A stretch of 64,000 nucleotides of DNA from Brienomyrus brachyistius (Eukaryota > Chordata > Actinopteri > Osteoglossiformes > Mormyridae): assembly GCF_023856365.1 (NCBI RefSeq), contig NC_064552.1, positions 7,989,160-8,053,159 of the forward strand. The letters are read 5' to 3'. The stretch's first letter is position 1. Each line of letters opens with the position of its first letter. The translations under genes and the position numbers were made by a program. Under the pieces are notes generated by a model. That model did not search any database. It was not told where the DNA came from and saw nothing but the letters and a program-made list of their open reading frames with translations. Of this stretch, positions 46,961-59,640 are shown in pieces.

Positions 46961-47939
46961 GAATGACTCTTTCCTGCCATTTTATAGGCTCAGCTACTTA
47001 CTATTGTAAACATAAGAATATATTTTTCTTAAAATACTCCTCTAATAATCTAAATGCTGAACATTGTGTCCTTTAGCTTTCTGCTCACTCATTTTCTAAA
47101 TTAATTCTTGTCCTTCACGTTAAAGCATAATTTAGTTTTTCCTCCAATCTTAGTATGCGCGTAAAAACCGTAAGACCGGAAAACAAGAAAGTACTACACA
47201 CATTATTACATGTTACGGTGTTGTAGGTTCAGGTAAGAATAAATTATGTCCTTAATGGATTTTTATTTTTCCATGTAGTGGAAAGAATGTATGCATAAAA
47301 TTACCATATTTTGTACACAGTGTTGTCATGAGACTAGTTGCAAAGCATACCTGTGGTCACACACAACCTAAAAAGTAGCTAAGAATAAAAGTCAGGGTAG
47401 ATTGTAACTTTTCCTTTGGTAGTCCAATTGTATCGCATTGGAATACAGTCATTCTGTTTCAAATGAATCTACGACTGCAACATCAGCCATTCATTCAATG
47501 TGTCTCTTCAAGCAGTAACTGGCAGAGTGTTGCCATTTGTCCTAAGGGTAAAACTCTTTTTGCTACTGTCTCTTCACATGCAGACAATATGCTATAGTTA
47601 TATGTTATTTTTTTAGTAGTGGGGTGGGTGGTGGGGGTGTTACGTTATAAACCAGAATTGTTTAATAATCCCCACTGGGTCAGTCAATGAAGAACCTGTG
47701 GCATCAAAAAATTTTTTTAAAGTGATTGTCACTTATTTCTGAATTCACATTGTGATTATAGAACTACATAACTATATTATTATTACCACTGCTACTACTG
47801 CAACCACCACTGCTACTACATTGTGTTCATCTAGAGTCTATAATTTAACATCGCATGTGAATTGGCAAGGGACAGAACAAGGATATGAGGTCATATTCCC
47901 TGTTTTCAAACCCAGTAACAGCATTTAATTCCAGCCTGT
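46961..47939. other. Non-coding, nothing recognised
   Basis: G-rich GGGGTGGGTGGTGGGGG near 47620 and an ACTGCTACTACTGCAACC trinucleotide-like stretch near 47795. No gene. Confidence 0.45.
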
Positions 47940-48010
47940 GAGCATTTGCCATGCAAATGACGCCCAGCTGGTTTGCATTTGTGGGATTAATTAAGTGTAT
48001 TTAATCAGCT
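47940..48010. promoter_or_regulatory. Cluster of POU octamer-like sites with homeodomain core
   Basis: CCATGCAAATGAC holds a perfect ATGCAAAT octamer (about 47951-47958). It is followed within 25 bp by GGTTTGCATTTG, a near-octamer on the other strand, and then GGATTAATTAAGTG with a TTAATTAA core. A POU plus homeobox arrangement of this kind is common in neural enhancers. This is motif evidence only. Confidence 0.3.
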
Positions 48011-48865
48011 GCGCCTATGCGAAAAGGAGAGAGAGAGGGAGAGGGATAGGTGGAGAGGGAGAGATGGCGAGATTGCTGAGCACAAGCTGCATGCTGAGGG
48101 TAGATCACGTTGTTGTTCCAGCTTTGGGACGCAGGATCTATGCTCACAGTTGCTTTCATTTTGTGTTCTTCTTTTATTGCAGCCTAATGGCTCCTTTAAT
48201 TTCTCTACTTGAAGGACCTTGTATGACAAGAGATTTGTTAATCCAAAGTGTTGCTTGTTTTGTTGTTTATTTTCATCTTTCCCCAGGACCTGCAGATCCT
48301 GTTATTGCTTAGAAGTTATACATGCTCAAAGTCGTTCGCTATATTATGGTATGTTTCTTTGGGCTCTACCTTTTGATGGGTATATTAAAGTCCCTTTACT
48401 GATGCACCTTGGTTGGAATGTACCCTACATCTCCTTTGTACAAAGAGAATGATGGTTACATAGAATTCTCATAGATCTTCACATGTTCAGTGTTCTAGAT
48501 CACAATTAAAGTATGCAATTCACTTCATGCAGGGTACAGTATTGGGAATAAAATTCCCTTGTCAATGAACCACATCCTGCCGGGATTCCTTGTCTAGCCA
48601 GGAAGGAATACCAGTGATAAATTTGTTTCCATAATAATTCTCATTCTGGCTTAAGTGTTTCTGCATACGCACATCTGCAGGTTAAATTTTGCAGATGCTT
48701 TCATCTTGGAGAAATGTTGAATGTTAGCGAGTAGCTATTGCGTGTAGCGAAAAATCCAAGTTCGTTTACATAAAATGCTGCTTCAGGCTTCCTAATTACT
48801 TGTATCCCTTTCCATGGGGTATCAAGTCTCTGTTGTGGTTTATTTTCATATAACACATACCTCAT

Positions 48866-49987
48866 CACGGTGGATTACTAACTCTGATGAACCAAAACCA
48901 CCTGCCTAATATCATGTAGGTCCCCCCTGTGCCGCCCAAAACAGCTCTGACCCGTTGAGGCATGGACTCCACCAGACTTCTGAAGGTGTCCTGTGGTATT
49001 GGGCACCAAGAATTTAGCACCTCACATAGATGTTCCATTGGATTGAGATGTGGGGAACTTGGAGGCCTAGTCAACACCTTGAACTCTTTGCCTTCCATGT
49101 CCCTCAAACCATTCCTGAACAATTTTTGTACTGTGGCAGAGGCCACTGCCGTCGGGGATTACTGTTGCCATGAATGGGTGTACTTGGTCTGCAGTAATGT
49201 TTAGGTAGGTGGTACATGTCAAAGTACCATCCACATGAATGCCAGGAACCCAGGTTTTCCAGCATAACATTGCGCAGAGCATCGCACTGCCTCTGTCGGC
49301 TTGCCTTCTTCCCGTAGTACATCCTGGTGCTGTGTCTGCCCCAGGTAAACAAAGCATATGCACTCAGTCGTCCACAGGATGTAACAGAAAACGAGACTCA
49401 TTAGGCCAGGCCACCTTCTTTCAGTGCTCCGTGGTCCTGTTCTGATGCTCACCTGCCCATTGTAGGCACTTTGGGGCCAGCATGGACACTTTTACCAGTC
49501 TCTGGCTAAGCAGCCCCATATGCAGCAAGCTGCAACGCACTGTGTTCTGACATCTTTCTATCATAACCAGGATAAAAAAAATTCAGCAATTTGTGCTACA
49601 GTAGCTCTCCGGTTGGATCGGACCAGATTTGCTCCCCAAATGCATCAGTGAACCTTAGGTGCCCATGACCCCACCCCTGTTTGCCGGTTGGCCCTCCTTG
49701 GACCACTTTCGGTAGCTACTGACCACTGCATGCCAGTAACAACCAACAAGACAGGCAGTTTTGTAGATACTCTGACCCAGTCATCTAGCCATCACAATTT
49801 GGCCCTTGTCAAAGTCACTCAGATCCTTACGCTTGCCCATTTTTCCTGCTTCCAACGCATCAACTTCAAGACCTGACTGTTCACTTGTCTAATATATAAT
49901 GGCACCCTTGACAGGTGCCATTGTAACGAGATAATCAATGTTATTCACTTCACCTGTCAGTGGTTTCAATGTTATGGCTGATCGGTG
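48866..49987 (-). mobile_element. Decayed Tc1-type DNA transposon
   Basis: The right end reads CATAACA-like, ...ATGTTATGGCTGATCGGTG, followed by TA (49988-49989). The left end is diverged (CACGGTGGATTACTAACTC...AACCACCTGCC). Between them the minus strand carries a broken transposase. About 1.1 kb against the 1.2-1.3 kb usual for such elements, so internal deletions are expected, and one is visible in the catalytic core. Confidence 0.88.
48905..49840 (-). pseudogene. Dead Tc1-like transposase
   Basis: The start (ATG at 49840-49838) gives [19 protein letters not shown] then a stop, so the helix-turn-helix end is recognisable but interrupted. The core shows ...VAWPNES where Tc1 transposases have W-S-D-E-S. 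The codon for the first catalytic Asp (complement of 49400-49402) is Asn. The block GSGL-x-QQDNAPCH that carries the second Asp is deleted (GSGL runs straight into CHSTKIVQEWF). The third acidic residue survives in SPHLNPMEHL. Further stops and frame changes split the rest into the frames at 48865-49452. The protein would have cut and rejoined transposon ends; this copy cannot. Confidence 0.88.
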
Positions 49988-49989
49988 TA

Positions 49990-52900
49990 AATACCATAAA
50001 GAATAAGCTATTTTTTTTTTAGTACTCCATTTTATGTAGAATTTTGTGTGATAGCATGCCGAAGGAAGGATATTAAAGTATTCTTATGAGCTCCCCGTAT
50101 GTTCAGCGTACAGGCATGCTGAACATAGCGTATTGACGTATTAGATTTGTAGACATTTTGCTGTGGTCGTTACGTGATATTTATGGCAAGAATACTGTAT
50201 TTCCTCATTATGCTCCTTTAATTTATTTTACATACTTTTACGGCTGATGGTGCTCAACCAGACTTTACAGCAGCTGTTAGTGAGAAGAAAAGAGGCACAA
50301 GTGCTTATTGATCAAAATGTACATGTTTATAGGTACGAGTACAATCATGATTTATTTAGTCTGCTTGGCATTGATTGTGGTCTATAAAGAATTCTTAAAA
50401 CATTACTCTTGGTGCATTTGGTGTATGTTTGAGCACCTCAAACATAAGAGAGCAATAATTACAGAATCACGCGGAAACAAATGACTGCCTGTATTTTACA
50501 TCCTGTTCTGCTCTTTTAATGATCAGTGCTAAATATGTCATACACATCAGAAGATCTGAAGAACCACATCATTGGATCAGCGTTATTTATAGCCACAAAA
50601 CGGACTGTGTGTTTTGGTTACTTAACCTGTACTTCAATGCTATACTTTGGTTATAGAAAACCTACTCTTCTGATGTTGTTCCCCTGCTCCGTGCCATATC
50701 AGTTTCCTGAAGACGCGGCCATCTTCTTGGCTTTAGTGATGATATTCCAGTGGAAGATTGATTATTGGTCAGTCCGCGAATTCATCCATTCTATTCTCAG
50801 CCATTATCTGGCGTCTGGATGAGAAGTGTGTCAAGCCGTGGTACCTCCTGTCATTATGAACAAATCTAAGGGCCTCTCTCGCCCCACCTAGGATAATGAA
50901 TCAGCTCAGTTGTCTAAGTAGGCCTTTTTTCCAGTGGCCTTGCCCAGCCTGGCTGTGACTTAAGAAGCTCTATTATGGTCCAGTACCTATTTTCCATGAA
51001 AGCAAACACTCTTCTGAAATTTGAGACCAAAGTAATCCAGTTTGGTACGTTTGGTTCTGACTAATCTTTCATTATTGAAACCTGTTTCTTTTGTGTATAT
51101 GTGAATTATTAATTATTATAAATGATTTAAGTGCTATGCAATGCATTAACAGATATGATGGTCTATATGTTAAGGTATGATTAATCCAAAAAGGGGTATA
51201 ATTTTTCTTAATTTAAGTGACTGTATTTCCACATAGATTTAAGAATTTGAATAAGTATATAAAAGTACTAAAACATTTAAATTAAATTACTCTGGCTTCT
51301 GGGGCATGTAATAATGACCAGAACTCTTCCATGCTAAGCATCTGTAATTAATGGTAGAGATGAAGTTGTTACGAACTGCTGCTTATTAAATTATAACTCC
51401 TACCATAAAAAATCCTCGAGTTTTGCTTAGGAACTTAATATATGTCTATAAAGTGGTAAGCCTCACCTACCATGAAATTTAATGTTTCCAGGATATTTAA
51501 CGTTAAGATGTAGTTAAAATTAATTCAATGTGCACTTTCTTGAAAATAAAGCTGACAGCTAATGTCAATAAATTGCACCTCACCCCTCAACTTGTGCCCA
51601 TAAATCTGGTGTGTGGCTGCCCAGTACTGTTGTCAGGCATGGATGGTGAAGATGGATTTTTTTGGGGGAGGGAAAAAGGGGGTTGGGGGGGGGGGGGGGG
51701 GATTTGAACCCACATGCCGATGAGTTAAGATGAGAGAGAGTGCAGGTGTCCTTGCTGTGACATTCAGCTTCTCTGTTTGTTGGGCTTTAAATAATGCTCT
51801 CTGTAGTTGTAAGAAAAATGGTGTAGGCTTTCGTGACATTGCGTCTGAGCCAAGGTGACTGACTTCAGGACAGAACACTTCTCTTTCTCTCTCCCTTTCT
51901 CACCCTGTCAATAAGCATCCAGTTGTCTGATGGACTCACATCAGAGCTCAGCAGTTGACACCATGCTGTCTTTATATCTTATAGCGATCCTTTTAAAGCT
52001 CGCTTCAGTGGTGATTAATATGGTGGCAGAAATTGGGATTTTAACCCTCTTGGTTCGACCAACAGCTTGTATAAATGGCTACTATGTCTTGTTTTGGGGA
52101 CAGATTTGGACTTTTTTTTTGCCTTGCCTTAACTTTTAGTAATATGATTTGTGTATCTATCAAAAGGAGACACATAACTGTTCTATGCCAGCAAAGTCGC
52201 AGCATGAAATCATCTTGTTTTCAAACTTATGGCACAAAATATACAACTATAGAGTATGAGATTCTGAAAGCCAAGATGAAGCTGATTCGTTTAGTTATTT
52301 CATTTATCTTTTCCTGCTCTCGGGACACTTTCTCAGCATTTTTGCTTTAACATTGACGTGCTGAAGACGAAAGACAAACAAACTTGCATTACTGCCGCGG
52401 GGAGAACAATTATTTTGCAATTTGGGCGGAATAGCGTTATCTGGATCAGGTATATAATAACAGAGAAGTCATCTTCTCTCTGCAAAAACATATTTATCTG
52501 ATTGGCACGAATCGCGTGGCTTTTCCACTTTCAGTTATTCATGCGATGGCTCGGGTATGGCCCAGTATCTCCTCTTTCGCATTCATTCCTGATATTCTAC
52601 CATCTCAGTAAATGTTTTCCCTGGTCAAAGTCATTTTTATGTCATTGAATATATCTTCAGAATTTGCCGATGTTTCGTTTGTTTTTAAAGACCGGAATTG
52701 TTAGCGAAAGAAGTTAGCTTACGCGGTTTGACATAGGCTTATACACATCAGCCGCAATGCAATGTGTACCATCAAAACAATAAACAGGAAATGACATAAC
52801 CTGCATGTAATTAAGAAAAGAAACTTGGGAAATTTGGGAAAAGGACCCTCAGATGCTTTAATCATTGGATTTTTGTGTTTGCAGACAGGGGTGTAAGAAC

Positions 52901-53689
52901 TGGGGGGGGGGGGGGGGGTACCCTCAAATATTTAATTTGACTTGACCTCCCGCACCAAAGAAATTCACCTATCCAGATAACTTATTCTGTTGTGCCTCCC
53001 AATTCAAACTGTCCTCCACACCCATGTGTGTACAGATAAATCACTGGTTTGGATAGATGAAGTTATATTCTGAAATTCAGGCAAAATCACAATTTCTTAA
53101 AAATAAGCAGTCTGGCGTGATGGTCTCTGAGGTGAATTCACAGAGCATTTTCAGAATCTGTAAGCGTTTTCTGCAACGCTTATTCGCAATGTATACGTGT
53201 TTCAATGAATTTGCAGCATGTTGACACTCACAGGCCACTGTAAGTTTGCCTTTAGTTTCTTCTGTTTAAAATGTGTAAATTATGTCAACTGATTTAAAAA
53301 AAAAAAAAAAAGTAATTTCTCTGGTTTAATTTCATATTGTATACGTGAGAGAAAAGCCATTTAATCTACAGAAATGTTTCATTATGTAAATATACTCCAC
53401 TTGGAATTCCATCTGTGAGTAAAATGAACTACCCTGGAAGCAAACGTGCACTTTATTCTTCTGTGTACGCTGAACCACTCAACATAAAGTTTTATTGACT
53501 CTGGGGGTGAGGTTTTCAGGGATAAGAAAATACTTTTCATGGGTTGTTGTCGTAAGCAAACAGGTCAAGATGTTGAATAAAAGTTAAGTGTTGTCAAGGT
53601 ACAAGTGCTCCGACAAGGTTAGTAAGACAATCACTGCGGTTTATTATGCTGCAGTTATATAATACTACGCTGTGTTTCTGTTGAATAAT
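49990..53689. other. Non-coding, no gene recognised
   Basis: Contains a hairpin at 50098-50127, G17 runs at 51685-51701 and 52902-52918 and a poly-A at about 53296-53311. GATTTGAACCC at 51702-51712 looks like the complement of a tRNA B box but no A box accompanies it. Confidence 0.45.
50098..50127. repeat. Perfect 10-bp inverted repeat
   Basis: TATGTTCAGC (50098-50107) and GCTGAACATA (50118-50127) are exact reverse complements separated by 10 bases. It may be chance or a small cruciform. Confidence 0.7.
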
Positions 53690-54300
53690 TGATTGATTAG
53701 GGGTGATTACACTGAAGTTAATTTAAAAGACAAACCCTCAAGATTTCCTTTCTGCGGCTTTAAAATTGACTTAACGAGGCAAAGCATATTCAATTTCTGT
53801 TAGCTGAACTGCCCTGGGATGAAAGAAGACAGGTTCTGCATACAGATGCATGCAAGGTTATTGAGTCTCAGTCATCCCAATATGAATTTATGGCTTTAAT
53901 TACCCCTACATTTGCACATCCAGGTGCTGCAGTTGTTTGGCTTCAGCCGTGGGTCACTTTAATTAATTAGTGACCAACCTTTCAGTGGGCTGACACATAC
54001 TGAATTATTGTCACTGAGGGTCTTGCATCCCTTTGTTTGCCCTGAACAACTGTGACAGCTTGGCAAATTATGAGTTTCCTGGTTTAAATCTGCCAAATTG
54101 TAGACAAAACAAACCATCAGCTGAGCAGGGAGATTACGCTGAGTGCTTAGTGTTTGTAATTGCTAGTAAGTGGCAAATAGTAGGCTCTGTCTATGAAGAG
54201 ACTGTTTCATTATGCCTAATTAACACCTACTTGATTATTGTTAATTACTACAGTTTGATGATAGAGGAGTCAAGTTGTCAGTCTCCAAACATGTAGAAAC
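53690..54300. promoter_or_regulatory. Possible conserved noncoding block
   Basis: About 600 bp of complex sequence with many homeodomain cores (TTTAATTAATTAGTGACC near 53959, CTAATTAACACC near 54216, TTAATTACTAC near 54240). No repeat detected. An 87-codon frame (54033-54296) has no domain. Function is inferred from texture only. Confidence 0.27.
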
Positions 54301-55139
54301 CATCTGGGTCATTGGTAACCATATGCGGCACATTGCCGTTGTGCAATTTCATTACTTTTTTTTTTGTACGACACGATTATCCTATGCTACTGATGAGCTG
54401 GTAGAGGAGTAACACAGTGCGTCTCCACTGGACTGTTGTCACAGATGTGTGTGATAGTCCTGTGGAGTTCTAGAATGGTGACCTCAAAATCTGCCTTTCA
54501 GTGGAACTTACCAAATGCTTAAGTACAGGGAAAAGAGGGGAAAAATAGCAAAGTAATGGAAAGAGGATGAATGACAATGGGAAAGCTAGTAACTCTAATA
54601 ATAAGTGATGGGATCTAGATGAGAGGAAAAAGATGAAGATGTTTTTATTTCTTACATATGTTGTGTCAGTAGATGTTTCAGGGAGTTTGTATAACAAAAG
54701 TACAGGCTTGCCGTTGAATGAGGCTCCGTTTATTCTGAAAATACTTTTATATGGTTGGTCCATAGGATCTTTGTCACGCTGATTTACACAGGTCTGAGCA
54801 AGCACAACGCATGTGGTTACACTTGAAAAGCTCCCCATATATCCAGACATATTTAAAATATTTTTCAAAAATAACTCACATCTCATATAACACAAATATC
54901 TACAAAGTGTCACGGTGTTGGAATAGTCGTTGTTTGTTATATTTTATATGAGTTATAGCTGGAAATTCATTTCCGTTCCACCCGGTTCCCTTGCTAGCTA
55001 TAGATGTTTGTAAGGATGTATTTATGCTTTGAGAGTTCACTGTATAAGAATTCCGAGGATACGGGCATGGTGCTAGTGATCTTTTACAAAATATGAATAG
55101 ATAAAGCACATGATTTTAATCTAGCACAGAAATGTGTTA
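54301..55139. other. Non-coding; overlapping chance frames
   Basis: A 147-codon minus-strand frame (54470-54913) and a 69-codon frame beside it have no recognisable domain and no splice or start context that would support a gene. Confidence 0.35.
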
Positions 55140-55520
55140 GCGATTGCCTTCATCCATCCCTCTATCCATCAACGAGACGTGCCCATTGGCCATAAATAAC
55201 CTTTGGTCAGTGTCACGCAGAGGACAGTGGAGTTTTCTGTACTTGTGGGTGTTACAAATGGCGCTGCCAGGGGAGCGTTCCTCGACTCTTCCAGACGCCG
55301 CTCCCACCTTTCATCATTAACTTTCACACTGAGATTTTAATCAGCGCTCCTCACGGCCCAAGACAGATTCCACATCGGCCCACATTTTCAAAACTGTCAT
55401 TCTGACCGTGTTGGGCAGCCTCAGATGGATGGGCCTGCTCACCTCACTGGACTGGTGGCAGTTAATTGTGCTGACCTGAAGACTTCTGCAGTGATCTTCT
55501 GAGGTGCAGAATTGAAAGTA
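55140..55520. promoter_or_regulatory. Possible conserved noncoding element
   Basis: A stretch with higher GC than its flanks (TGTTACAAATGGCGCTGCCAGGGGAGCG..., CAGACGCCGCTCCCACC, TTAATCAGCGCTCC) and no long frame. Could be an enhancer or a small island. Confidence 0.22.
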
Positions 55521-58084
55521 TGACGATAAGCCGTAAGTGAGAACTAGTTAATCTCTTCTGAAAATGGCATGTTGCACCATGCTTTAGGTTAAGTTTTCCT
55601 GTATGAGGTACCTAAAGCAAGACATTTCCAGGCATATGTCGTGATGACAAGTTTTGAGGTAGTTGCAGTCGGTTGATTTATTTATTTTTTCTTATTCTTC
55701 AACGTAAAATGACTCAATGAAAACACCAGCATATTCTGTCAGTCAGTGACCTAATGGGAACCAATACACTAAGAGGAACCAGAAGAACTGGATGTCACTG
55801 ACAGTGCACAGTAACCCGATTCATTGTCTCTATACCCTTTAGTTAATAAAGAACTTCTGTTTTCTCTGTGTACATTTCTCCAGTTACTCGAGTCAGCATA
55901 AATGTATTTCTCATCAGACTCATGCTAATCTCCCATAATTCCTCTGATGACATCTTTCCTACCTGAAATACTGAGAAAACGCTATATCCGCCTGTATTGT
56001 CTGGTGATGGCCAAGTCTCGTAGTTGACTGTTTACCCAGATTGTATCTTAAAACATGCATTGCATCATCTAACACTCGTATGCTTTGGGAAATAGAAATA
56101 CCATGAATTTACCCAGCGATGTGTGATTTTGCAGTGACTTGCTAAGTTGTAGCTATCTTTTGTTAACATATACATTATTAGGCGTAGACTTTATTTGCAT
56201 TAAACCGCCAGATGTCTATAAATTCAGAACATACAAATTAAACTCCGCATACAAATTAAATGCTTTTTTCCTCTCAGGTTTTTGGTGCCGTCTCATTAGT
56301 TGTTTAGAGCTGTTTAAGCGTAGCTGCACTTGTATAGCATGCACTCCTACAAGCTCACATGCACTCCTTTACACACTGTGGGTATTATTGCTCTGTACAG
56401 GTGCACGCAAGCCAATTAGGGGAGTGACACGTCTCTCTGCTGGCAGCCGCCAACTTGTGGGCCTCGTAGGCAGCTCTGGATGCTGTGGAACTAGTCATCA
56501 CAAGCCGTGAATGACTTCACTTTTAAGGCACAGTGCTGTGGGGTTACTGGGCTTGGCCCAACTGCACGCATGCAGCTTTTATTCACCATGCTGCAGGCCT
56601 GCTTACAACAAATGATGTTGTATTACCAAATAAAAATGCATCATTTTAATATGATAATAGAAAATCGGATATTATCCTCTGTAACCATTTTGGGCCTTGA
56701 TCAGTGTCAATATAGGAGGTGCCGTTTAGGTTGTGGTTATGGGTTATGTTTGTGACTTAAAATTAATACATTTCGTACTTTATATGTTGCCAGCGCGTCT
56801 GCAGCCATAAATCAGCCAGATGCACATTCTCTGTGCTTAGTGGTGATGATAATATACCGAAATTATTTTTGCGTGGGCCTAATATGTTCCAGATTCAACT
56901 TTTAAAAAGTACGAGAGGCAAAATGCATTACATCTCTCCTACATTTCACGTATTCCAAAGAAAACCAACGGAACGGTAATCGTAGAAATGGGCAAATCTG
57001 TCCTTTTAGATCATACAGAGGAATTGCAATTAAAACAAAAATAATAAACTGAGTAAAAAAATGGTGTAATAATAAAGAATAACTTTCAGAAAGGAGAATG
57101 GATGTTATAAAAGCTAATTCTGTGTATGCTGGGTTTTAGCTAATAATTTGGCATGCCAGACTGCTGATTAACTGCACTGATGAAGATTGGTGATCCAATA
57201 GTGCTCTCCCGGGTTAGGGTGTCTGTGCATGTCCAAATGGAGCATAAAGTTAGAATTAGGGGCTGTTAAGAAATCTATATGCGTGCTGAATAGTTTGAGT
57301 AATGGTTCCACAGCAAATGCTAGAAATAAATAAATAACAAAAAACATGCGTTATTGTTTAATGCCTATCTGTCCTTGTTAATTATAAATACACACATTGT
57401 GAAACTGCCTATGAATCTTTGGGAACAAAGGATAAATTATTTCTTGTTTGGAAGTCTAAATTACACAATATACACTAAGCTTTGGTGTATATAGCATTTG
57501 TCATGTTTAATTGCCAGATCAATTAAAAATCTGGATAATTATGATTTATACTCCACTCCGTGTAATTTGATATTCATTAACTTGGCCAGACACATGCTGA
57601 TATTAGCCTGTTAATTGTGTTTCCTTTTGTTGAAAGCCACCTTTTGAAACCAATCTGCTCGAAGTTTTCTACTCGTTCAGTTAAATGAACATTTGGCAGC
57701 TGTTCATATTATTGAGGTGGTCACTGTGGCTTTTACGCTTTTACAATAATGAATTGTTGATTTAGAAATATGTTGGCTCTTAGCACTTCTTTAATGTACA
57801 GCTGGTGAGCTTGTTATTATAATAGATTTTCATGGGGAAATTTTTCATTTACAGAAGATTCCCTTCCATTTAACTTAATGAGAGTGTGACTGTCGTTATG
57901 CTCTGTTCAAAATCATCATTTAGAATATGGATACAATTGCATATCATTAATTTTAGTTTTAAAAAAAAAAAAAAGTCTTTTTCTCTATGTATAGCAAAGA
58001 TGTGGGTTAGTTATGATGTAACCAATGCCGTTAACATCAATGGCATTATGTGGATAATGCAAATTTTACTTGCTGAATGAATAT
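55521..58084. other. Non-coding; 57110-57870 is complex and unique
   Basis: Frames at 56139-56510 (123 codons) and 56507-56755 have no domain. 57110-57870 has TTAATTATAAATAC and ATTAAAAATCTGGATAATTATG and may contain regulatory DNA. A14 run at 57961-57974. Confidence 0.35.
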
Positions 58085-58165
58085 TCCATCCATCCATCCA
58101 TCCATCAATCCATCCATCCATCCATCCATCCATCCATCCATTCATTCATCCATTTTCCAGCCACA
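58085..58165 (-). mobile_element. (TCCA)n tail with a stub of the tRNA-headed retroposon, minus orientation
   Basis: About 16 TCCA-type units (58085-58153) with two variants, then TTTTCCAGCCACATATTCTGG, which parallels TTTTC-x-AACCGCTTATCC of the family. Only the tail and a few bases remain. Confidence 0.65.
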
Positions 58166-59459
58166 TATTCTGGTAATACTACCTCCTGCCTTTATAGCAC
58201 AAGATGAAGCATAACAACAATATGGAATTCTATGGATGTATGTTTTCTTAAATTGTTTTTTGTTTTTTTTTTCATAAAAACTGAATAAATTAAACATGTG
58301 CGGTGTAAATATTTAATGCCCCCCATGTATAGACTGATGCTGAGATTGCTGGGGACCTTGCTGATGTATCCTACTGGCATGGCACTGCTGAGATACAGGC
58401 CAAGTGCAAGTGCGCCAACTGTTTAAGGGGCTGTGAACACCCCTATTCAAGCAGGATTGCTCCTTATTCATTTCCTTAGATTACCATCAAATTTATGTCA
58501 CCAGCAAAGCGGCTTTATTGACTTTCACAGATATATTCCTTTTGCTTTCATTGTCATTAGTTGGCAAGCTGACATTTTCATATGCGTCTTCGCTAATGCC
58601 TCTAAATTACTACATCCAAAAAACGAAACGGCGGCACAGATAATTTTAATAAGATCCAGCGCGACTTCAGACTGCGCCCCCCCTTTCCTTTGCGGAATAC
58701 AAATTGTACCTGTTTTTTAAAAAACGTGCAACGGGGCAAACATTAATGGGATTTGACAACATCATATTAAGCGCAACAACTACACATAATGTACCAAAAA
58801 ATTGAACGTGAAATTGGAAATATAGCCGAGAACAAAGTAAATTTACATGGTTTGGTAGCTTGAATGTCTGATATCATATTCTCTCATGCAAGCTCCATAA
58901 AATGCAAGGGGTTTAACAATGGATATCAGCGGAAAGTGCTTTTAAAGTTAAAGCTGATGGATGGCTTGTCAAAAAAAATAATTGCACTGGTTGGAAAGTG
59001 GGGATGCGTGCTGAGGGGGAGAGAGAAGGATATACAGAGAGGGTGATGGGAAGTGACAGTGGTCTGTCAAGAAGCAGTGGCTGCCCAGGGAAGTGTGAAG
59101 CTGGAGGTATAAGGTGGCAGAATAGAACAGGCTGTCAGAGCGGGAAAGTGCCTTTAATGCGCTGAAAAGCAAAGGAATCCGCCTGTCAGCCTTGCTCAGC
59201 CATGCCGAAAGAGGAAAAGAATATGGTGGAAAGGTAGAGACAGTAAAACCAGGAAATGCCGTGTCGAGAGCAGGACTGGAAAAGCCATCAGGAAAAACTA
59301 CATGGTGCGGTGGGGGCGAGGGGGGGGGACATGTGCCCTTGTCAGCGACACGCTCTGTTATACTGCGTTGGCCAGTCTGAGAACTCCAGGGTCAACATGT
59401 TAAACTGCCGAGCATTTAATGTGCTTTTGCCGTATTATGTTGGCAAGTGCGGGTTAAAA
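58166..59459. other. Non-coding, with complex unique parts
   Basis: 58440-58720 and 58860-59250 are complex, repeat-free sequence. Frames of 60-95 codons on both strands have no domain. A G9 run is at 59322-59330. Confidence 0.35.
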
Positions 59460-59640
59460 ATCCAAAGTCTCCCAGCTTAGCGTCGCCTCATTGTGTTCGC
59501 GGCACTGCAGCGGGAGTCGCGGCTTTGCGGAATCACGTAAAATGTGACTTTGTGCCTCGCGACTCCGCTAGATGGAAACGTTTGGGGGAAACGGGACAGT
59601 TTTGCAATTACGCTGCCAGGACTTGCGGTGAATTTGCATG
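59460..59640. other. Small CpG-rich segment with a hairpin
   Basis: CpG is far more frequent here than in the flanks (GTTCGCGGCACTGCAGCGGGAGTCGCGG, CCTCGCGACTCCGC). GGAGTCGCG at 59513-59521 pairs exactly with CGCGACTCC at 59558-59566. The segment ends in GAATTTGCATGAATAAATC, which holds an ATTTGCAT octamer. Could be a small island, an unmethylated regulatory site, or part of a transcript. Confidence 0.35.

Noticed and set aside
51685..51720. GATTTGAACCC next to a G-run, as a tRNA B-box complement
   Set aside because: No matching A box or cloverleaf could be drawn around it, so neither a tRNA nor a SINE is supported.
54470..54913. 147-codon minus-strand frame
   Set aside because: No recognisable domain; composition fits chance.
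56139..56510. 123-codon plus-strand frame with several Cys
   Set aside because: Cysteine spacing fits no known finger or secreted fold; no further support.
58085..58153. (TCCA)n as a CRISPR-like array
   Set aside because: It is a simple tetranucleotide run with no spacers, in a vertebrate-type genome.
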